In this document: positions 1 to 8,245 of the stretch, one piece after another
How the letters are laid out: every line of letters begins with the position of its first letter
Numbering within the stretch: position 1 is the first letter of the stretch
Assembly: GCA_051011135.1 (NCBI GenBank)
Contig: JBPCUO010000096.1
Location: 1-22,953 of the forward strand
DNA: 22,953 bases
Direction: 5' to 3'
Source of the DNA: JACOND01 sp051011135
GTDB taxonomy: Bacteria > Bdellovibrionota > Bdellovibrionia > Bdellovibrionales > UBA1609
Notes under the pieces: model-generated
The model's input: the letters and a program-made list of their open reading frames with translations, nothing else
What the model was told of the DNA's origin: nothing
The model's database searches: none
Translations under genes and position numbers: made by a program

Positions 1-785
1 ATATGAACTTCCGTAGATGTTTTATTTTGAGAAGATAGAGTAGGTCGTGTTCCTATATTCATCACTGCTTTTTTTGGAGGGCCTCCAGAGACGCTTACTT
101 TACAAGCATAAACTCCTTTTTTAGGCAGCTGTTTTATGGGTTTGATATCTAAATTCGCTGTTGGAAATCCTAAACGACGACCATAAGATTCACCTTGAAT
201 CACACGAGCTTTTATCCCAAAAGGTCGTCCTAAAAAATTCATCACTTGATCCAGCAACCCTTCCGATAATTTTTTTTTAATAATGGAACTAGAAACTGTC
301 TCATTATGATAATTTTTTTTAGAAATTTGAGTGACTTTAAAACCAAGCTTCTCTCCCTCCTTTTTTAAATAAGATATGTCTCCTTTTTTTTCAAAACCAA
401 ATGAAAAGTCGTAACCAACAATAATTTCAAAAGGATCAAATTGTTTTTTAATAAAAGAATGGATAAAATCCTTGGGAGATAATTTAGAAAAATCTAAATT
501 AAAAGGAATAATACAAAAATAATCCAACGAATAAGCTGCTAAAATCTTTTCAATTTCATCCACTAAAAAAAGTCTTTTAAACTCTTGAGAAGGATTTAAA
601 ACTTGAAAAGGGTGAGGGTCAAAAACACAAAGACAAGATTTTAAGTTGTATTCTTTTGCTTTTTTTTGAAGCTCTTTAATAATTTCTTGATGCCCTTTAT
701 GAATGCCATCAAAGCAACCTAAAGTTAGTAATGTTTTTTTTGGAGTTAAACCGTCATCTTTAAAATCAATAATTATTTTTTTCAT
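1..785 (-). CDS. ribF: Bifunctional riboflavin kinase / FAD synthetase, C-terminus cut by window edge
   Basis: Converts riboflavin to FMN and then FAD in the cytoplasm. The frame opens at an ATG (785-783) and stays open to base 1, giving about 261 residues; the C-terminal end lies outside the window. The N-terminal nucleotidyltransferase half shows TLGCFDGIHKGHQ near residues 20-32, the FAD-synthetase nucleotide-binding signature. FDPHPF and VGYDFSFG follow. The flavokinase half begins with GESYGRRLGFPTANL near residue 200 and continues to VMNIGTRPT, both typical of the family. It is the last visible gene of the minus-strand run, 44 bases after skp. In many relatives the gene after skp belongs to lipid A synthesis (lpxD), so ribF here is a departure from that order. 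No strong Shine-Dalgarno is visible. Identity is firm from the motifs of both domains. Confidence 0.93.
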   Translation of the reverse strand, partial: MKKIIIDFKDDGLTPKKTLLTLGCFDGIHKGHQEIIKELQKKAKEYNLKSCLCVFDPHPFQVLNPSQEFKRLFLVDEIEKILAAYSLDYFCIIPFNLDFSKLSPKDFIHSFIKKQFDPFEIIVGYDFSFGFEKKGDISYLKKEGEKLGFKVTQISKKNYHNETVSSSIIKKKLSEGLLDQVMNFLGRPFGIKARVIQGESYGRRLGFPTANLDIKPIKQLPKKGVYACKVSVSGGPPKKAVMNIGTRPTLSSQNKTSTEVH

Positions 786-829
786 AGAGCTTTAAAACTC
801 CAAGATAGAATTAAAAAAATAACTAAAAA

Positions 830-1324
830 TTACTTATGTTTCTTATTAAAAAGGCTATAAACTTTTTTAGTTAAATCTGATTTTGGAGATACCCATAATA
901 CATTTTTATCTAAATTATGAACCACTTCATAACCATCTTTATTAGCAACTGTAGCAATAACTCCTTTGATTTTTACAACCACAGGATTCATCAACTGCTC
1001 TTCTAAATTTTTAAGTTCGAGTTGTTTTTTTTCAGCCTCTTGTTGAGATTTTAATACTTTTTGTTGAAACTGTTGAATTTTTTGAGCTCTTTTTTCTTCT
1101 GATAAAAGAGGAAGTGCTTTTTCTAATTCCGATCTTTCTCTTTTAAGATTCTCATCCATTGTTTTCATGCTTCTTTTAGCTCTCGCTAAATTTTTTTCTA
1201 AACGAGCTTTAACACGCTTACCTTGTTTTGTAGATTCAATGACCTTCACTACATCTACATATCCAACTTTGGCAAAAGCATCATAAGATAAAAAAATGAA
1301 TAAACTTAAAATTAAAAACTTCAT
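830..1324 (-). CDS. skp: Skp/OmpH-family periplasmic chaperone
   Basis: A periplasmic holdase that keeps unfolded outer-membrane proteins soluble until BamA inserts them. The product has 164 residues, the usual family length. Residues 1-18 form a Sec signal peptide ending SYDAFA. The mature start, KVGYVDVVKVIESTKQG, matches the family's N-terminal strand. Residues about 35-110 are a charged, heptad-like Lys/Glu/Leu coiled coil, the tentacle region of Skp. A C-terminal segment (VIATVANKDGYEVVHNLD) resembles the family's conserved strand region. An AAGGAG Shine-Dalgarno precedes the ATG. The gene lies 65 bases after bamA, the classical bamA-skp pairing, which supports the assignment. Confidence 0.9.
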   Translation of the reverse strand: MKFLILSLFIFLSYDAFAKVGYVDVVKVIESTKQGKRVKARLEKNLARAKRSMKTMDENLKRERSELEKALPLLSEEKRAQKIQQFQQKVLKSQQEAEKKQLELKNLEEQLMNPVVVKIKGVIATVANKDGYEVVHNLDKNVLWVSPKSDLTKKVYSLFNKKHK

Positions 1325-1389
1325 CAGAAACTCCTTATTTTTATAATTTTATAGGGTTTTATGTAACTTAATTTTATAAACAAGACAAG

Positions 1390-3867
1390 TTAAAACGGTG
1401 GATTTATACCAAATTGCAATTCCATACGATTTTCCCCATATTCTGTTCTTGGTTTATAGGGAAATCCTACATCTATATTTAAAGGCCCAAAAGGAGACCT
1501 CCAACGAATCCCGAGACCAGCATTCATTCTTAAATTATCTTTAATATCAAATTTTAAACTTTTATTCGCTTCACCAATATCTAAAAATACAGCTCCTTTT
1601 AATTGGGCTTGATTTAATAAAGGAAATTCCAGCTCTAAACTGTAATAAATCATTTGCTCTCCTCCATAAGGCCTTTCTGCAAAAGTTCTTGGATTTTCCA
1701 TCTCTTCTTTTACAGCATAATCATAAGCTTTTTGAGAAAAACGATGAGGGCCGATTCTATGAAATTGATAACCTCTTAAATTATAAGGACCTCCTAATAA
1801 AAATAATTCTGTAAAAGGAACCGTTTTATTTTTTGAATTTGAAAAAACCCATCCCATTTGAAAACTATTTTTTAAAACAAACTTCCAAAAAAGAGGCTTG
1901 TAGTGTCTCGCTTTTCCCTCTAATTTTGTATAATGAAAATCTCCTCCTAAACCTGCGTACTCTAATGAAATACGACCTAAATATCCCTTCGTTGGGTAAT
2001 AATAATCATTCGCTTTTTTATATTCTAATATCCCCGACAAAGAACTATTTAAACCTTCTCCTTCTTCTAAAGGATAAATATCATCAAAAGAAAAACCTAC
2101 TTGTTGCGTAAAATCTTGCTCATCATCAGGAAGCTTTCCAAATAAAAATTTAAAAACAGAACCTACAATGGGAATCTTTCTAAAAACTTGAACAGATCTG
2201 TCAGATAAGGATTGTTTTTGTAAACGATATTTTATAGAAGTCATTAAAGCAGAATCTAAATGTCGGCCCAACGAAACAGAAAATCCAACATTAGATTGAG
2301 AATAAGAATATCCTCTTTGGCTGCCAGATCCTCCTACTCCTCCAAAAAAAGCACTTTGTTGATTTCCATATAAATCTTGTCCAAAATTAAATAAATCAAA
2401 TCCAAAACTCCATGCTGTATCTAAAAAATAAGGATTCATATAATTAAAATTAAAAAGTTCTTCGTAACGATTAAAGTTCACTTGAAAAGATAAAGATTGA
2501 TCTAAGCCTAAAAAATTATTTTTCTTTATTCCACCTCTTATAAATAATCCAGAGTAACCATTGTAACCTCCGGCAAGTTGAGCTTCTCCCGTTGTTTCTC
2601 TCTCTTTGAGATCCACATACATGTTTAACCAACCCTTTTTTTGAGATTTTTCAGGGCGAAGATTAACCTCTTCAAAAAAACCAAGCTGCTGAAGTAATTG
2701 TTTTGTTAAATTTTGTTTTGATTCTTGATAAAGAGTGCCTTCTCTTAAATAAAGTCGTCTTAAGATAACTTTATCTCTTGTTTTAAAATTCCCTTTAATA
2801 AAAACTTGATCCACTTTATATTTCTTACCTTTATTAACATCATATAAAATATGAACTTTATCTTCGCCAGAAGGATCGAAATAAGTTTTTGGATGAATTT
2901 GTGCAAAAGCATAACCCTTATTTTTGTAAAGAGATTTTATAAAATTTAAATCTTTTTGAAGATCACTTAAAGAAAAATAACGACCTTTTTTTAAAGATAA
3001 TTTTGATAAAACTTCATCTTTAGGAATCAATTGATCTGAATCTTGAAAGTCCAGCTCTCCAGATTGAAATCGAGGACCTTCTAAAACTGTCAAATTAATA
3101 TAAATTCCTTTTTGATCAGGACTGATAGATATTTCTGGTTTTTCTAAACGAATATTCAAATATCCTTTATCCCGATAAAGATATTCAATGAAAGATATAT
3201 CTCTACTTAAATTTTCAGGATTGTACACACCAGAACTTCCTAAAAAACTAATGATATTTTTTTCTTTAGTTAGCATACGGGATTTTAAAACCTGATCAGA
3301 AAGATTTAAATTTCCAATAAAATTAATTTTTTTAATAAAGGTTTTTTCTTTTTCTTTAATTTTTATAACTAATTTTACTTTTTGACTCTTAGGTTTCTTA
3401 ATAAAGGAATGAGTTATTTTAACAAAAAAATAACCTTTCTTCTTGTATTTTTCTTGAATAGCAAAAAAAGTTTTATAAAGAGAATCAAGATTCAAAAAAT
3501 CAGGAGTTTTAATTTCAGAGAGCTCTTCCAAATCTTTTTTACTAACATGATCAGCGCCCTTAAACTCTACTTGTGTTATAAAAGGTCTTTCTTTAACTTT
3601 ATAAACAACATGCATTCCTCGATTGGATGAGTATCTATAAACTTCTACAGAATCAAAAAAACCAAGAGCCGATAAATTTTTGACATCTGTTTTAGCTTTT
3701 AAAGTACTATAGGGTTTATTAATTTTTAATTGAAGATGAGCATGGATTAATTTCTTTTCTATAATTTTAGAGCCTTTAATCGAGATTTTATAAACGCTCA
3801 CTCCATAGGCGAAAGAAGAATAAAAAATAAAAATTGTAAAAAATAAAACTCTTCTCAAAAATATCAC
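1390..3867 (-). CDS. bamA: Outer-membrane protein assembly factor BamA
   Basis: The central Omp85 protein of the BAM complex, which folds and inserts beta-barrel proteins into the outer membrane. The product has 825 residues, a normal length. Residues 1-22 are a signal peptide. Residues about 25-425 contain successive POTRA-like beta-alpha repeats, for example starting at VYKISIKG, ITQVEFKG, FIKKINFIG and VDQVFIKG. The rest is a 16-strand-type barrel. The diagnostic Omp85 motif is LRGY at 697-700, preceded by LLGG. The chain ends in aromatic Phe, as expected for a BAM substrate. The start is GTG (3867-3865): an in-frame TAG lies just upstream and an AGGAG sits 8 bases before it. lolD lies upstream and skp downstream. 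Identity is firm; the number of POTRA domains is estimated by eye as five. Confidence 0.96.
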   Translation of the reverse strand: MIFLRRVLFFTIFIFYSSFAYGVSVYKISIKGSKIIEKKLIHAHLQLKINKPYSTLKAKTDVKNLSALGFFDSVEVYRYSSNRGMHVVYKVKERPFITQVEFKGADHVSKKDLEELSEIKTPDFLNLDSLYKTFFAIQEKYKKKGYFFVKITHSFIKKPKSQKVKLVIKIKEKEKTFIKKINFIGNLNLSDQVLKSRMLTKEKNIISFLGSSGVYNPENLSRDISFIEYLYRDKGYLNIRLEKPEISISPDQKGIYINLTVLEGPRFQSGELDFQDSDQLIPKDEVLSKLSLKKGRYFSLSDLQKDLNFIKSLYKNKGYAFAQIHPKTYFDPSGEDKVHILYDVNKGKKYKVDQVFIKGNFKTRDKVILRRLYLREGTLYQESKQNLTKQLLQQLGFFEEVNLRPEKSQKKGWLNMYVDLKERETTGEAQLAGGYNGYSGLFIRGGIKKNNFLGLDQSLSFQVNFNRYEELFNFNYMNPYFLDTAWSFGFDLFNFGQDLYGNQQSAFFGGVGGSGSQRGYSYSQSNVGFSVSLGRHLDSALMTSIKYRLQKQSLSDRSVQVFRKIPIVGSVFKFLFGKLPDDEQDFTQQVGFSFDDIYPLEEGEGLNSSLSGILEYKKANDYYYPTKGYLGRISLEYAGLGGDFHYTKLEGKARHYKPLFWKFVLKNSFQMGWVFSNSKNKTVPFTELFLLGGPYNLRGYQFHRIGPHRFSQKAYDYAVKEEMENPRTFAERPYGGEQMIYYSLELEFPLLNQAQLKGAVFLDIGEANKSLKFDIKDNLRMNAGLGIRWRSPFGPLNIDVGFPYKPRTEYGENRMELQFGINPPF

Positions 3868-3926
3868 AAATATCTCCTAGGATTTCCTTTCATCTTCTTA
3901 ACAAATAAGCTCGCTAAAAAGAGGGT

Positions 3927-4622
3927 TTATTGCATCGCATTAATGTCTTTAATCTGACCTTTTTCTAATTTTAAAATCCGAGAAAAAGGTTCGGCAAAAA
4001 AAGAATCATGGCTTACTGTAATTAAAGTTAGGGTGAGCTTCTTATGAAGCTCAAAAAGCAAGTTTCTGATTACTTTTGCATTGTCTCGATCTAAATTACC
4101 CACAGGCTCATCGGCTAATAAAACCTCTGGCTCATTCATCAAAGCTCTAGCAATAGCAACCCTTTGCTGCTCTCCTCCGCTTAATTCTGAAGGATAATGC
4201 TTTTGCCTCGTGGTCAAACCTAGAATATCCATTAAAAAATGAGCCCTTTTTAAAGATTGTTTATAAGGTTTTTTCACTAAATAACTAGGAATCATAATAT
4301 TTTCCAAGGCCGTAAACTCATTTAAAAGATGATGAAATTGAAAAACAAAACCTAGTCGAGTTCGCCTTAAAAAAGCCAGTTGATCTTCTGAAAATTGAGA
4401 TAAATCACGGCCTCTAAAATAAAGATGACCTGATGTCGGTTGATCTAAAGTGCCCATAATATGAAGTAAAGTGCTTTTTCCAGAACCCGAAGGACCTGTT
4501 ACGCAAACTGTTTGGCCTTTTTGAACTTCTAAATTCAAACCCTTTAAAATAGATAAAGACTGGCGACCATGTTGATAATTTTTTACAATATTATTTAATT
4601 CGAAAATATTTTCTCTAGACAT
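3927..4622 (-). CDS. lolD: Lipoprotein-releasing ABC transporter ATP-binding subunit LolD
   Basis: The ATPase that, with a LolC/E-type permease, extracts lipoproteins from the inner membrane for delivery to the outer membrane. The product has 231 residues, the family norm. Visible elements are Walker A GPSGSGKS (43-50), Q-loop FQFHHLL (94-100), signature LSGGEQQR (147-154), Walker B VLLADE (166-171) and the H-loop His205. LolD/MacB-type ATPases share this organisation. Assignment to LolD rather than MacB or FtsE rests on the neighbours: a LolC/E permease upstream and bamA downstream. The partner permease is separated from it by an inserted methyltransferase gene. No clear Shine-Dalgarno precedes the ATG. 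Confidence 0.92.
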   Translation of the reverse strand: MSRENIFELNNIVKNYQHGRQSLSILKGLNLEVQKGQTVCVTGPSGSGKSTLLHIMGTLDQPTSGHLYFRGRDLSQFSEDQLAFLRRTRLGFVFQFHHLLNEFTALENIMIPSYLVKKPYKQSLKRAHFLMDILGLTTRQKHYPSELSGGEQQRVAIARALMNEPEVLLADEPVGNLDRDNAKVIRNLLFELHKKLTLTLITVSHDSFFAEPFSRILKLEKGQIKDINAMQ

Positions 4623-4682
4623 ACTTTCAATATTTACTACTTTTAGAGGAGGTTTGTCGATGGAATTTATTGATAATAAACT

Positions 4683-5360
4683 TTAACCTAGTAAATCACA
4701 ACCCAGAAAATTTCTTTGCGTTTTAAAACAAGATTCTAAAACAGAAAAACTTCCGCTAGCGGGATCAATGACTAAATCACCTTTTTGAGTCACAGCTTCT
4801 ATAAGTTTGCTTTGTAAATCTAAAGGTTTTTGATGAGTATGTGTTTTATTTTGAATTTTTTCGCACCAAACATCAGGAATATTATGAATGTGCCAAACTC
4901 CTTTTGCTCGTTTAGGAGCTTTTTGTAAAATCAATAAATACTCACATTGTCTGCGTGTTCTATAACCCATACCAAATCGTCCCTTATCCCAAGTGATCAT
5001 ATCAACAACCTCTAAATCACCTTTTTGAAACCAAGAACTGACTCCTTCGCAAAGATGAAATTTATCTATCCATAAAAAAAGATGAGCTGATGGTTGTAAA
5101 ACTCTATGAATTTCTTCTAGGAAAAATCTAATATTCTCTTCAGACATTTGATTCAAATTGGATCTTTGCATTCCTCGTTTTTTCCCTTCATTTCCATAAT
5201 TCATTTTATCTAAAACACCTCTGTACTGAGGGTCAAAAAAACAAGCCGATGCTAGATTATCCCTTAAGCAAGAAAGGAAAGATAAGCCTTCCATTTGAAT
5301 CCTTGTGTTCAATTTCAGCTGACCAAGATCGTAATTAACTAATGATAAAAGTGATTCCAT
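4683..5360 (-). CDS. Orphan site-specific DNA methyltransferase (N4/N6, beta-type motif order)
   Basis: Predicted S-adenosylmethionine-dependent DNA amino-methyltransferase of 225 residues. A motif IV-like catalytic tetrapeptide FFDPQY lies at 41-46 (the common form is DPPY). A target-recognition-like middle follows, then a motif X-like HTHQKP (174-179), and a motif I-like DPASGSF (199-205) near the C-terminus. This IV-to-X-to-I order is that of the beta group. The FFDPQYRG, LWIDKFHL and WDKGRFGMGYRTRR segments fit a compact family common as solitary enzymes. No restriction endonuclease gene lies nearby, so it is an orphan in this window. AAGGAAG precedes the ATG. The gene has 128 bases upstream and 60 downstream, and interrupts the lolC/E-lolD pair, so it may have its own promoter. 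The methylated base and recognition sequence cannot be read from sequence alone. Confidence 0.82.
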   Translation of the reverse strand: MESLLSLVNYDLGQLKLNTRIQMEGLSFLSCLRDNLASACFFDPQYRGVLDKMNYGNEGKKRGMQRSNLNQMSEENIRFFLEEIHRVLQPSAHLFLWIDKFHLCEGVSSWFQKGDLEVVDMITWDKGRFGMGYRTRRQCEYLLILQKAPKRAKGVWHIHNIPDVWCEKIQNKTHTHQKPLDLQSKLIEAVTQKGDLVIDPASGSFSVLESCFKTQRNFLGCDLLG

Positions 5361-5488
5361 TTTCTTCCTTGAAAATTCTCTCTTTAGATTAAGTGATGTA
5401 AGAAACAGAGTAAAGAAAGCAATGGTTTCTAGATAAAAAGTTAGGACTAAAGGTTTTAAGCAAAACGACTCTTAGAAAAATTTTAAAT

Positions 5489-6682
5489 TTATCTGTAGGA
5501 AAGGCCCTTTGTAACGCTCATCTTATAAGCTTTTTTTGCTGGCGAAAGAGAAGACACAAAAATAACAACAAAACTAGAAATCCCTATAAAAAGAAAATCT
5601 TTTAATTTCCACTCTAAAAGAATTGTATTCACTTGATAAACTTGCTCTGGAATAAAGTGAAATTGATCTTGTAAAAAAATCAATCCATAACAAATCCCCC
5701 AACCTAAAAGCAACCCTAAGCCAACACCCACAACACCTAGAACTAACCCATGTAATAAAAAAAGATTTCTAATAAAAGCTGCTGTACTTCCTAAAGATTT
5801 TAAAGTGCTTATATCTTTAGTTCTTTTAAAAACCTGTATAAACAAAGAGCTTGAAACATTAAATCCAGCTGCAAAAATCAATATTAACAAGACTAAAAAA
5901 ATAATTTTTTTATCCATATTAATCACTTCAAAAAAATTTCTATCTAAATCTTTCCAAAAAACCACCTTGTAATCCCGCATTTTTTTATTCATTCTTACAG
6001 ACAGTTCCATGGCTTTAGATCCCTCTTTAAGCCATAATCGAACTCCTGAAACTTGATCTTTTTTGTGAGATAAAGTTTGCAAAAAAGAAAGTGGCATTAA
6101 AATATAACGAGAATTAAAATCATAACGACCGAAATCCCCTATCGCTTGAACCAGAAAGTTTTTTGGCTTTCTAGAAAAATAAAAATCAGAAGCATCAGAA
6201 ATAACCAAAGACGCAGAAGAGCCTACTTTTAAATTAAGTTCTTCCGATAAAGATTTACCAACGATTAAACCATTTTGAAAATTTTTAAAACTTCCTTTTA
6301 ACAATCTTTTTTTCAAAAATTTATGTCTTATCAATTGAGAATCTTCTATTCCCTCTATTAAAACCGCTTTAAAATTTTTAGAATGCAACATTAAAGCTTC
6401 TGAGGACAAAAAGGATAGTTTGTATTTAATGAATCGATCATAGGGAGATAATTTTTCAAAAATCTCTTCTTGAGTTGTATGATTTTCTGAAGAAACTATG
6501 ATGTGGCCACTCATATCTACAATAGCTTTTTCTAAACCTAAAGAAAAACCATTAATAGCCAATACCGCTGTTGTTAAAGACGCTACTCCCAAAATCAAAC
6601 TCAATAAACTAAAAATAGTACTGAATTGAAAAATATTTCTAGGAGATAATAAAACTCTTTTTAACCAGATCCAATAAAACAT
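5489..6682 (-). CDS. Lipoprotein-releasing ABC transporter permease (LolC/LolE/LolF family)
   Basis: Inner-membrane permease of the lipoprotein-export transporter, the partner of the LolD ATPase encoded downstream. The product has 397 residues, normal for the family. There is one N-terminal transmembrane helix (about 18-44), a periplasmic MacB-like domain (about 45-255) and three helices at the C-terminus (about 258-390), the FtsX-type layout. The segment FNVSSSLFIQVFKRTKDISTLKSLG, about residues 274-298, is the coupling-loop region typical of LolC/E. The ATG directly abuts the prfB stop codon, so translation is probably coupled to prfB. Only one permease gene is visible, so it may work as a homodimer (LolF-like), or a second gene may lie elsewhere. 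I therefore leave the symbol open. Confidence 0.9.
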   Translation of the reverse strand: MFYWIWLKRVLLSPRNIFQFSTIFSLLSLILGVASLTTAVLAINGFSLGLEKAIVDMSGHIIVSSENHTTQEEIFEKLSPYDRFIKYKLSFLSSEALMLHSKNFKAVLIEGIEDSQLIRHKFLKKRLLKGSFKNFQNGLIVGKSLSEELNLKVGSSASLVISDASDFYFSRKPKNFLVQAIGDFGRYDFNSRYILMPLSFLQTLSHKKDQVSGVRLWLKEGSKAMELSVRMNKKMRDYKVVFWKDLDRNFFEVINMDKKIIFLVLLILIFAAGFNVSSSLFIQVFKRTKDISTLKSLGSTAAFIRNLFLLHGLVLGVVGVGLGLLLGWGICYGLIFLQDQFHFIPEQVYQVNTILLEWKLKDFLFIGISSFVVIFVSSLSPAKKAYKMSVTKGLSYR

Positions 6683-7793
6683 TTAAGTATGCTTCTTTAA
6701 ATAAGTTTCCATAAAAAGATTCAACTCTCCATCTAAAACTTCTTTTGGATTTGAATTTTCTAATTGAGTTCTGTGATCTTTAACCATTTGATAAGGATGT
6801 AAAATATAAGAGCGAATTTGACTTCCCCACTCATTCGCTTTTTTAGAAGTTTCTCTGTCTAACTTTTCTTTTTCTTTTTTTTCCATTTCTTTTTTATATA
6901 AAGCGGCTTTTAACATTTTCATAGCTCTATCTTTATTAGCATGTTGACTTCTTTGGTTTTGACATTGAACTACAGTTTTTGATGGAATATGTGTAATGCG
7001 AACTGCTGAATCTGTTGTGTTCACATGTTGCCCACCTGCTCCACCAGATCGATAAGTATCTATTCTTAAATCTTCAGGTTGAATCTTAATATCAAATTCA
7101 TTTTCAATGTCTGGCCAAGAAAATACAGAAGCAAAACTTGTATGTCTTCTAGAATTGGAATCAAAAGGACTGATACGAACTAAGCGATGAACTCCTGATT
7201 CTCCTCTTAAATAACCATAGCTATAGGCTCCTTTAATTAACACTGTTGCTGATTTAATTCCTGATTCTTCTCCCTCTGTTAAAGACAGAATTTCTGTTTT
7301 ATAATCTTGCTTATCAGCCCACCTCAAATACATACGAAAAAGAATATGAGCCCAATCGGCAGCTTCTGTTCCTCCCGCGCCAGAGTGAATAGAAATATAA
7401 GCATCATTAAAATCATTTTCTTTACTGAGTAAAACCGTCATCTCTTGTTTTTCAATCTCAGTAGATAAAACTTTTAAATCTTCCTGGTATTTTACAAAAG
7501 CTTTTTCATCTTTTTCTTCTTCTATAAGATCCAGAAGAACTTTATGATCTTCAATAGATTGCTCCAACTGATTCCATTTTGTAATTATTTTTTCTATTTG
7601 GTTTTTTTCTTTATTGATATTTTGAAATTTTTTATGATCTTGCCAAATTTCTGGCTTCTCTACCTCTTCTAATAAGGTCTTTAATCTTGTCTTCTTATTA
7701 TCTAAATCAAAGACACCTCCGTAAATCTTCTACTTTATGTTGAAGTTTATTTAAGGTATCTTTTAATTCTATTAAATCTGTTGCTAAAGACAT
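6683..7793 (-). CDS. prfB: Peptide chain release factor 2, with programmed +1 frameshift
   Basis: Recognises UAA and UGA stop codons and triggers peptide release on the ribosome. The gene is read in two frames. A 28-codon opening frame runs from ATG 7793 to an in-frame TGA at 7709-7707. After a +1 shift at CTT-TGA, the second frame continues from base 7708 to TAA at 6683, giving 369 residues in all, close to E. coli RF2. The joined protein shows the SPF codon-recognition tripeptide (208-210, in RISPFDSNSRRHTSF) and the catalytic GGQ (253-255, in SGGAGGQHVN). Reading only the second frame loses the first 75 residues. It starts 2 bases after ybeY and its stop abuts the lolC/E start, so it is probably cotranscribed and coupled with both. 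Confidence 0.96.
7707..7721 (-). promoter_or_regulatory. prfB: prfB programmed +1 frameshift site
   Basis: Read on the minus strand, the site is an internal Shine-Dalgarno-like GGAGG (7720-7716), then TGT, then the slippery CTT (7712-7710) and TGA (7709-7707). The spacing between the GGAGG and CTT-TGA is the same as in the well-studied E. coli site. When RF2 is scarce, ribosomes pause at TGA and slip forward one base, restoring RF2 synthesis. The base after TGA is T here, whereas E. coli has C. Confidence 0.93.
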
Positions 7794-7795
7794 TT

Positions 7796-8245
7796 TTATT
7801 TCCTTTCTAATTGATGAAGCCATTTTTCAAAAAGATCATCTTGTATTTTAAACATCTGACGAGCTTCCTCGCCTCCCTGCTCATGATGAAAGCCTAGTAA
7901 ATGTAATAGAGCATGTAAAATTAAGTAAATCGCTTCTTGCTCAAAAGTCAAGTTATGACTTTTACTTTGTTCTTTAATTTTATCCTCACAAAGAGCTATC
8001 TCTCCTAAATAGTTCTGCTCCATAGGAGCAAAACTTAAAACATCTGTGACATGGTTTTTATTCAAAAAAGTATTGTTTAAATCCCGCATAGAATCTTGAG
8101 ATAAAAAAACAATGATGATTTTTTTTTCAAAAGAATCAGGTATAATTTTTTTTTGAATCAATCCTTGTTTTAAAAACTCTAGAGACCTAGATAAAAAATC
8201 TAAAGATAAAGGGCTTTTTTCAGCATCTACAAGTTCAACTAGCAT
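7796..8245 (-). CDS. ybeY: Endoribonuclease / rRNA maturation factor YbeY
   Basis: A single-strand-specific metallo-endoribonuclease involved in 16S rRNA 3' maturation and ribosome quality control. The product has 149 residues, a normal length. The zinc-binding H-x3-H-x5-H motif is present as HALLHLLGFHH, with metal ligands His111, His115 and His121. TDVLSFA near residues 67-73 is the other conserved block. The ATG lies inside the 3' end of murJ (11-base overlap) and the stop is 2 bases before prfB, placing it in a tightly coupled three-gene translation unit. No sequence oddities are seen. Confidence 0.94.
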   Translation of the reverse strand: MLVELVDAEKSPLSLDFLSRSLEFLKQGLIQKKIIPDSFEKKIIIVFLSQDSMRDLNNTFLNKNHVTDVLSFAPMEQNYLGEIALCEDKIKEQSKSHNLTFEQEAIYLILHALLHLLGFHHEQGGEEARQMFKIQDDLFEKWLHQLERK

